From Escallonia rubra (Eukaryota; Streptophyta; Magnoliopsida; Escalloniales; Escalloniaceae), in the NCBI GenBank assembly GCA_033065855.1, contig JAVXUO010000158.1:62001-126000 (forward strand): a stretch of DNA of 64,000 bases. The letters run 5' to 3'. The notes below the pieces were generated by a model. The model was not told where the DNA came from. It saw only the letters and a program-made list of their open reading frames with translations, and made no database searches. Below, piece after piece: positions 57,120 to 64,000 of the stretch (position 1 is its first letter; each line of letters opens with the position of its first letter). A program made the position numbers and the translations under genes.

Positions 57120-57290
57120 GGCAATGGAGGCCGACCCCCTTGGATGGCCGACCCCATTGGGGTGGCCGACCCCTTTGGATGGCCGACCCCATTGGGGTGG
57201 CTGACCCCCTTGGATGGCCGACCCCCTTGGGTGGCCGACCCCCTTGGGTGGCCGACCCCCTTGGATGGCCGACCCCCTGGGGGGAGCACA
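57120..57290 (+). repeat. 18-bp minisatellite
   Basis: About nine near-identical units of the form GGATGGCCGACCCCCTTG or GGGTGGCCGACCCCATTG lie in direct tandem. Open frames on both strands follow from the 18-bp period. Confidence 0.9.
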
Positions 57291-57614
57291 CTTTCGATCG
57301 TTGTCCGGTGGTTCGTGGCGCGGAGTACTTTGACCGAGCAATCTTGTTGAGCGATGTTGACCGCCAAATGGGTGACGTGTCGCGCCACTAGGATCTCTTA
57401 GCGGGCCCCGGGGTGCGGTCCAGAATAGGTTGTGAACAAATGTTATTTTCATATTTTAGTTTTTATTTTTATTTTTATTTTTAGTAACAATAATAGTAAT
57501 CCATACCATTGAAGTTTGTATTAATACACACCAAGAAGAGTATAAAACGTTGTGAAATATAAGATAAAATAAATATGAGAGATAATTACACACACATATG
57601 GGGGGAGTATGTGT

Positions 57615-57986
57615 GTGTGTCATCAGACATAATTTGATCAAATTTTCTTTTTGTACCGTCCTACAAAAATTACTCATTTTCAAATTAATAAAAATTTTAT
57701 AAGTACTTTTACATATTTACCCTTTATACACTTTTTTTTATTCTATTTCTCTCTCCACATTTAAATCTCCATAAACTCATTTTCTCTCTCCCAGCCCACT
57801 TTCTTATATATTTTTATTCGTTTCTTTTTCCATATTTAACACTTCACTTACCTATTTTCTCTCTCCTGAACCACTTTTTTCCCTTCATCTCTCTAAAGGG
57901 TAGAATGAAAAACACACAATATATCAATTAAATCTTTAATCTTTCTGCAAAAAAAAAAATGATCAAATTATGTGGAACAGATGGAA
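57615..57986 (+). mobile_element. Stowaway-like MITE, copy 2
   Basis: CATAATTTGATCAAATTTTC at the left and ATGATCAAATTATGTGGAAC at the right are inverted. The interior matches the reverse complement of the 39.5-kb copy over AAAAATTACTCATTTT and TACTTTTACATATTTACCC. Outer termini are degenerate, so the limits are approximate. Confidence 0.55.
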
Positions 57987-58215
57987 TATATGACTTACAA
58001 TAAAATAAAAGAGGGAGATTGAGTTCGTTAAATTGTGAGAAAATATTTGACTTGTGTAAGATATAGGAAAGTTTGAAGATCTGAATTAGAGGTATGAACT
58101 CAAAATTAAGAAATAGAGAAAAAAAAAATAGTTGAGGTTTGTATTAATACCCACCAAAAAGAGTATAAAAAGTTATGGAATATAAGATAAAATGAATATG
58201 AGAGATCATTATATA

Positions 58216-58217
58216 CG

Positions 58218-58312
<95 letters not shown>
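58216..58312. repeat. Compound (TA)n(TG)n(AG)n microsatellite
   Basis: Three simple runs follow one another without interruption. Confidence 0.95.
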
Positions 58313-58315
<3 letters not shown>

Positions 58316-58545
58316 AAGATTTGAATGAGATATGAATTCAAAATCAAGAAAGAGAGAGAAGAGAAATTAATTTGATTTCAAAGTAGGGCATATTGACGTG
58401 GAAGAGAGAAAAAAGTGAATTAATTTGATTGATGAACGCCAAATGACATAAAAATGAGCATGCCAAGTATGAAAGAGAAATTCACATTTTGTCAGATTCA
58501 GCTTGACAGAGTTGGAGTAGCATAAAATGATGATAACTTGGCGTG

Positions 58546-58602
<57 letters not shown>
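58546..58602. repeat. (TA)n microsatellite, left flank of a hairpin MITE
   Basis: About 27 TA units end at the first base of the MITE. A second TA run continues at its right end to about 58820. Confidence 0.95.
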
Positions 58603-58605
<3 letters not shown>

Positions 58606-58776
58606 AGCTGATAAAATGATAGCGCTAGCAACTTAACCGCGATTTGGCTGTCCACGGGCGAGAATGAACAGCCAGATCGCCAGCCACAACAGCGAATTTT
58701 TTCACCGTCTGCTACATAATGTAGCGGACGGTCAAACAGCGCTAGCAACTTGCTAGCGCTATCAACAGATCAGCTC

Positions 58777-58778
<2 letters not shown>
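58603..58778. mobile_element. Multi-hairpin MITE (family A), short copy in (TA)n
   Basis: Ends GGGAGCTGAT / ATCAGCTCCC (one arm interrupted by an A). Hairpin 2 (GGCTGTCCA / TGAACAGCC) is intact, but the AAGTTGCTAGC arm of hairpin 1 is deleted at the left. One GTCTGCTACA...TGTAGCGGAC palindrome is present. It sits exactly inside a long TA run. Confidence 0.9.
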
Positions 58779-58825
<47 letters not shown>

Positions 58826-60186
58826 CAAGTCAATCCGTTAATTTAGAAAATCCTCACTCTTTGTCAAGTACATAATCATTTTGAAACCAATTGTCAAATG
58901 TGCATGCTTTGTCAATGATTTTGGGAGATCCTCTTTTTCTTTGATTGTAATATATGCTAGACGATCACTCTCTTAAACTCTATTTGGCGTCACTAAATAC
59001 TTAAAGTGATATTTTGCAATGATGTGATTAATGGCTATTGTTAAACTTTAAACATCTACCACGTAACACGTAGTGGGTTCGGGAACATACCGTATCAAGC
59101 ATCCCGAAAATTCCGACAAATGATTCTTGTTATTACGAACCCTAAAATACGCTTGATCTCTTATCACAAGTACAGAAAACAGCTACCAGAGATGAGTTCC
59201 TTGTTCACAAACCAAATCCTAGAACTCAGTGATGATGCTCTAGAGAGAGTGCAACAGGGGAACGAATTTTTATTTGCAAGAGAATACTTCTGACTTATTT
59301 TTCTATTAGCCTATCTCTAACCATTATATAGAAATAGTATTCGAACAATATTTTGTCTCAAATACTTAGGAGATAAAGACTTTATTTATTTCAAACACTT
59401 AGGACATAAATATGATATTCTCTAATTAATCATAATTATCCCGATTAACCAATATTATCTGTTAGTGGCAGATAATGGGTCCACCGACCCATTATATTAA
59501 GGATAAATTACACACGGCACCCCTGAGGTTTGCCCTAAACTACATACGATTCTTACTAAGTATTTTTATTAGTCCCCACCCTTGTAGTTTATCATTGTGT
59601 AACATAAGACCCATTTCCATTAGGGCACCGTGGGAAAAAAATTAGGGCAACATTGTTTTATGACAATATACCGAAATTTCCCTTCAGTCTTCCTCCTCTT
59701 TCTCACCATAAAAAGTCTAACTACTGCCGCTACTAATACCCGTTATTGCCGCTCGACGACCAGTCACTGCCCACACACACTGGCACATACACACATGGAA
59801 TTTCGTGGGAGAAAATTCATGAGAGATTGGAGGCAAATAAAGAAGAAAAAAAAGATTGTGGTTATGAGAGAAAGAAACAGAGAGGGACGGGGATGGTAGG
59901 AGAAAGAGAAGGGAAGAAAGGGAGAGAGAGCAGATCGGAATCCTCCACCGGCGGTGGACATTGACCAAGGACGACTGGCGATTTACCTTGATGACCGCTA
60001 GCATCGAAGGCAATAAAATTCGGCAACAACTTGCATCCATCAGCGACGATTGATGACCATTGGCGGCGACGTATCTCGAGGCAAAGAAGATTTCTGGAGG
60101 AGTTTGACCGAAGTGTATGTCGGTTGAGTTGCGCAGGTGATCGACGGCACATATCGGTGATTGGGCATATGGTGGTGACTGGTGAT

Positions 60187-61139
60187 CAGTGGCGGAGCTC
60201 CTGCCTGACCGGGGGGGCCACGGCACCCCCCAACTTTTTGTATTTTTTTTTTTTAGTTATTTCAATTAGATACTCATATTTTACGTATTTACAAAAATGC
60301 CATTGTATCGTAACTAATTGATTAGGGTTTCTTTTTGTTGTATTTTTTATTCTTTGAATCATCGGCCGTCATAATATTTTCGTTCTCATTCTTCATTCTT
60401 CCAAATCCTAAATTTCAAATCTCCGAATTACGAAAAAATACGAATTGATTGAGGTGAGTTCTTTTGTTTTAAGTTTAATTCTTGAAGTATTAACAAATTC
60501 AATAGTTACGCTAATTATCGTATTAATGTATTCAATTGTTACGCTATTTTAATAGTGACGCTATTCATTAGTTTAATTTTTATAGTATTAACGTATTCAA
60601 TTGTTACACTATTTCAATAGTTAAGCTATCGTTAGTTTAATTCTTATAGTATTAATGTATTCAATAGTTACAAAAAAAATACGAACTGAACAATTTACTA
60701 TACATTTATCGTACTCAATAGTTACGCTAATTATAACACGAACCGAGCAATTTACTATACATTTATCGTACTGCAACTACTGAACGAGCATTTTCGGTTA
60801 TGAAGATGGTCAAAACTCAACTCCGAAATAAGATGGATAATGATTTTCTCACGGATTCTTTGATTGTACACATTGAGAAAGATATTGTGGAAACGTTTAC
60901 TATAGACTCGATCATTGATGATTTTCGTGACTATAAAGAACGCTGAGTTCTGCTTTAACCATCAATGTATATAGTTACTTTTCTTGTTTTGTGAAACCTT
61001 GATGAACTACATTTTAATCTTAGTGTTTTTTATTTTTCATGGTTTATGTAAACTTGAACCTTCTTCATTCATTTAGTTAGTCATCAAATTTTTTATGTCT
61101 TTTTGGCCCCCCCGATTAGACTTTCTGGATCCGCCCCTG
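60187..61139 (+). mobile_element. hAT element, 953 bp, nested in the Mutator-like element
   Basis: Ends CAGTGGCGGAGC and GGATCCGCCCCTG are imperfect inverted termini of the CAGGGGCGG type common in plant hAT elements. They are flanked by the 8-bp duplication CTGGTGAT (60179-60186, 61140-61147). It is internally deleted but still carries the last 59 codons of the transposase. Confidence 0.9.
60770..60946 (+). pseudogene. hAT transposase C-terminal dimerisation region (remnant)
   Basis: The frame reads TATTERAFSVMKMVKTQLRN, then DNDFLTDSLIVHIEKDI and IIDDFRDYKERR, then TGA. This is the C-terminal hAT dimerisation segment of TTF-type zinc-finger hAT transposases. It has no start codon, and the upstream catalytic parts are missing. 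The absence of stops suggests deletion was recent. Confidence 0.85.
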
Positions 61140-62754
61140 CTGGTGATGGCGGTGCTGTGTTGGTGATTGTGGTCTTGGCACTGGTGGCCACTGTTGGAGC
61201 CGATGGTGCTGTGATGTGGTGATTTGGTGGTGGTGATTCGGTTATGTAGGTGGTGCCGAAGAAGCTGACCGAAAATTAATCTGGTGGAAGTACAGTTATG
61301 GTGCCGGTGGGGATTTGGGTGAAGCCCAGGGGTTGAGAAGTGAAGCCGTGGGGTGTTGGTGGTTTGGTGATGATGACATATGTGTGTTGGTGGTGTTGGA
61401 GAAGGTGATCGGAAATTGATTTCCGGGGGAGTTTGACCGGCATTTTTGTGTGCGTGTGTGTGAGAGAGTGAGAAAGATGTACGGTGGGGATGGGATGATG
61501 TTTGGGTAAATTTATTTGTTTGGGTATTAAGGTCTTTTTATCGATTATGTCGACTCTATTAATGAAAAAATAAAAATGTGTAGCTTACTGTAGTAAAAAT
61601 ACTTAGTACGAACCATGTGTAGTTTAGGGCAAACTTCAGGTGTGCCGTGTGTAATTTATCCTTATATTAATAGCTCCCACTCGCCCACATAGGGCAAATG
61701 AATCCTACAGCCCCTCCTTATCTCTTATTCACTAATCTCCTCATACATGAAATAGAATGTGCGACTACGAGAAGGATGCCCAATCTTGAGAAGTATTTTA
61801 TTAAGTTATCACCTAACTAACACAATACATCATTCCAAAAATCTCGTGTATATCCCAGATTGTTCAACTACACCAGATTAAATACTCTCAAATCCCTTAT
61901 ATTGACTAGTGCTAACCTCTCATATGTTATGTATTCATGACTTCCGAAAAACAAAAATCGACAAGTTGCCCGGGCTATGAATCACATAACATGGTGTAAT
62001 ATTGGACTTTCTTCCCAAAGCCCTCATGTCATTCCAATTAGACCCAACTGCTTTCCTTGACATGCCTCGAGACCGCACATCCATGATCAAAGGTACACGC
62101 TAAAGTAGCGACATCGAGTATCATCTTCATTACATAGTCTAAGGTGAAAAGGGTACTATATAGGATCAAAAGTATATCGATCCACGCGGCTTACAAAGTG
62201 ATGAAGCAGGGATTCATTCATCATTCCCAATGTCGATCTGCATTTAGTACATGCAGTATGTTTGCATGTTATGGCGTAACCCGCAAAGGCCTGTTACATA
62301 AATGTATAATAAAATATGGCATATGAATCTGAGTCTAGTAGTTGTACGAGCCCCTAACTTGACTTTTTCAGCCCAGTTTCATAGTGCCTGTCTGAAATCT
62401 CACATTCGGCTGTAATCGGGCTACATAAAGTTTTGGATATACTCTATGATCAACCTACCTTTTTTAGGTCTCGTCTTAGCTTCGACTAAGGCGACATATT
62501 TGCATTAATAGCTGTATCATCTTATTCGCCCTCTCGGTGCATAAGACAATTATTTCTCATCTAAATCGCTAACTTAGCGCCTTGGTGAATTACCCACGTT
62601 AGTGGTCAATTAAAGCCTGGTGACACTCTCAACAAGGATATTTATGTAATTACAACGATAATTCAGTCATTCCAAAATAAAATCAAATTAAGGAATAAAA
62701 AACCATAATATATAATGTCAAGTACATAAGATGCCACAAAAATACATCAAACCC

Positions 62755-64000
62755 TACATAGTCCCATACTCCTAATGTGAGAAAGAAAAGCATCTCTAGC
62801 AATGGGCTTGGTCAAAGGATCAACCACCATTCTGCTAGTAGGTATATGCTTCATGGTCACCTTTTCTTGGTGCAACTAAAGTTCTAATGAAGTGATAACG
62901 AAGGCCTATGTTTTTGGCATTCCCATGTTATTTGGGGTTCTTTACAAAATTTAGGGCTGCTGTGTTGTCATAGTGAACAATGACAGCCTTATTTGCATGA
63001 GCCGTAACCCCTAGAACCTCTAAGAATGTCCTCAACCAAACAGCTTACTGGAGTGCTGCTGAACAAGTAACATACCTCGATTCTATCTTAGATAGGAGCG
63101 ATGCAAGTCTATTTCTTGATGTACCACGAGATAGCTCCACCTCCTAGTATGTATGCATAACCTAAAGTGCATTTGCGCTCATCTCTAATACCAGCCCTAT
63201 CAGCATTGCTATATCCTTTGACTCTCAAGTCTCCACCATAATAACACAGGATAAGATTGGCAGTTTCATGTAGGTATCGAAGAATCCTTTTCACCGTATT
63301 TCAATGAGTAGGTCCAGGATTAGTCTGATAATGACTCGCCATTCCAATTGCATATCATGTGTCTGGACGCGTACACAACATAACATACCTTAGACTCCCT
63401 CCTGCATCCGTGTAAGACACTTTGGACATCCGATTGTTTTCCTCATTATTCTTTGGGCATTGATCTTTGCTTAAAATACACATCTTGTCCATTGAAGTGT
63501 GTATGAGTTTTGAGTCATGCATATGGAAACATTCAATGACTTTCTTGATGTATGTCTTTTAAGACAAACCGAAAAGTCTATTTGGATGATCACGTATGAT
63601 GTAAATCCCGAGCACACAATTAGCTTCTCCCATGTCCTTCATCTTAAAAGTTGAGGATAACCACTGCTTAGTGGTGATAATGGAGCTCATGCCATTCCTA
63701 GCTAAAAAAATGTCATCCACATACAAAGAAAGGATCATAATAGTTTTCTTGGATCGTTTTACGTAAACGCAATGGTCATGTTCAATTATCTCAAAACCTA
63801 TGGAGATAATGGCATGACGAAATCTGAAGTTCCATTATCTAGACGATTGTTTGATACCATATATAGAATGTTTGAGTCAACAACTTTGCGCTCATGTCCC
63901 TTGACTTCAAAACCCTCAGGCTGAGCCATATAAATATCTTCGTCTAGTTCTCCATTGAGAAACACATTTTTAACTTCCATCTAAAAAAGTTCTAAATCCA
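62755..64000 (-). pseudogene. Ty1/copia polyprotein, RT to RNase H end, frameshifted
   Basis: Minus strand, entering from the right edge. Reverse transcriptase segments include VKNVFLNGELDEDIYMAQPEGF (63974-63909) and SLYVDD (catalytic YVDD at 63723-63712), followed by KMKDMGEANCVLGIY. The RNase H side has MKRILRYLHETANLILCYYG (63294 onward), GYSNADRAG, and the terminal HIPTSRMVVDPLTKPIARDA (about 62850-62790). In motif A the usual Asp (MDVKTAF) reads Glu, and several stops and shifts separate the segments. The rest of pol and the 5' LTR lie beyond 64000. The 3' LTR is probably the disrupted unit at 59.1-61.7 kb. Confidence 0.88.

Larger units (their letters stand above)
55480..57430 (-). other. 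GC-rich block with minisatellites, possibly a gypsy-type LTR
   Basis: Composition changes sharply from AT-rich flanks to GC-rich. On the minus strand a TATA-like CTATATATAG lies at about 55825-55834, followed by a CT-rich leader-like segment, the arrangement of an LTR promoter. The 5' half in that orientation is filled by tandem repeats listed separately. No coding domain and no flanking duplication were found, so the LTR interpretation is tentative. It could also be a fragment of another element. Confidence 0.35.
59501..61661. mobile_element. Non-autonomous Mutator-like element with 9-bp target duplication
   Basis: Inverted ends of about 90 bp start GGATAAATTACACACGGCAC and share TTTGCCCTAAACTACA and ACTAAGTATTTTTA. 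TTATATTAA (59492-59500 and 61662-61670) is a perfect 9-bp duplication. The interior is leader-like: GA-rich run and GGTGGTG tracts, without transposase. It carries a whole hAT element at 60187-61139, so 1.2 kb of its 2.16 kb is original. Confidence 0.9.
59070..61673 (-). mobile_element. Probable 3' LTR of a copia element, interrupted by nested insertions
   Basis: Leftward from the purine-rich strand at 61674-61688 (GTGGGCGAGTGGGAG on the minus strand, a good polypurine tract), the copia-derived sequence continues after removal of the Mutator-like insertion (59501-61661). It contains a TATA-like TCTATATAATGG on the minus strand at about 59321-59332. The far end is near 59070 but was not defined because the second LTR lies outside the window. 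Confidence 0.45.

Noticed and set aside
56137..57388. Arg/Pro/Gly-rich frames on both strands as proteins
   Set aside because: They come from 33-, 67- and 18-bp minisatellites (18 and 33 are multiples of three) and have no domain.

Overview
The window is nuclear DNA of a flowering plant, almost certainly a eudicot. It is AT-rich, has spliced genes with plant-type introns, and is dominated by plant transposons (LINE, Ty1/copia, Ty3/gypsy, CACTA, hAT, Mutator-like, Harbinger and Stowaway-like MITEs) and microsatellites. The species cannot be named from the sequence. No bacterial operon, CRISPR array or convincing RNA gene was seen.

Host genes all lie on the minus strand. From right to left they are: an intronless PLS-class PPR gene resembling Arabidopsis At2g42920 (53342-54955); an eleven-exon GBF-interacting-protein-1-like gene encoding 848 aa (9451-21075); an intronless AT-hook/PPC gene resembling TEK/AHL16, At2g42940 (8137-8829); and a CorA-like membrane protein gene resembling At2g42950 (1-1601), which carries two in-frame stops at conserved positions and looks dead. 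The order PPR - TEK - CorA matches the order recalled for Arabidopsis, so the window reads as a conserved gene block stretched by tens of kilobases of transposons.

Region by region: 1-1.6 kb CorA-like pseudogene; 5.0-7.7 kb 5'-truncated LINE; 8.1-8.8 kb TEK-like gene; 9.4-21.1 kb GIP1-like gene, whose 4.6-kb sixth intron holds a Mutator-like element that itself holds a hairpin-rich MITE; 21.6-29 kb decayed repeats (Mutator-like element, a retroposed copy with an 18-bp target duplication, a gypsy gag relic); 30.8-33.1 kb FAR1/MULE transposase-like pseudogene; 34.2-34.9 kb fragment of an RRM gene (MRD1/RBM19-like); 35.0-38.3 kb complete non-autonomous CACTA element; 40.6-44.3 kb solo LTR of 3.7 kb; 44.4-53.1 kb a Mutator-type complex; 53.3-55.0 kb PPR gene with a Harbinger MITE just upstream; 55.5-57.4 kb GC-rich minisatellite block; 57.6-64 kb MITEs and a copia element whose presumed 3' LTR was hit by a Mutator-like element that was later hit by a hAT element.

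The least ordinary part is 44.4-53.1 kb together with related copies at 17.0 and 58.6 kb. A FAR1/MULE transposase remnant (plus strand) and a plant-mobile-domain plus Ulp1-protease-like gene (minus strand, split by a hAT insertion) converge on a ten-copy 78-bp tandem array. Each array unit contains a 23-bp near-palindrome (GTCCGCTACA / TGTAGCGGAC). The same palindrome recurs in short multi-hairpin MITEs inserted in (TA)n tracts and just upstream of the PMD-Ulp1 start codon. That combination is the best candidate for an undescribed mobile system here. The link between palindrome and proteins is inference only.
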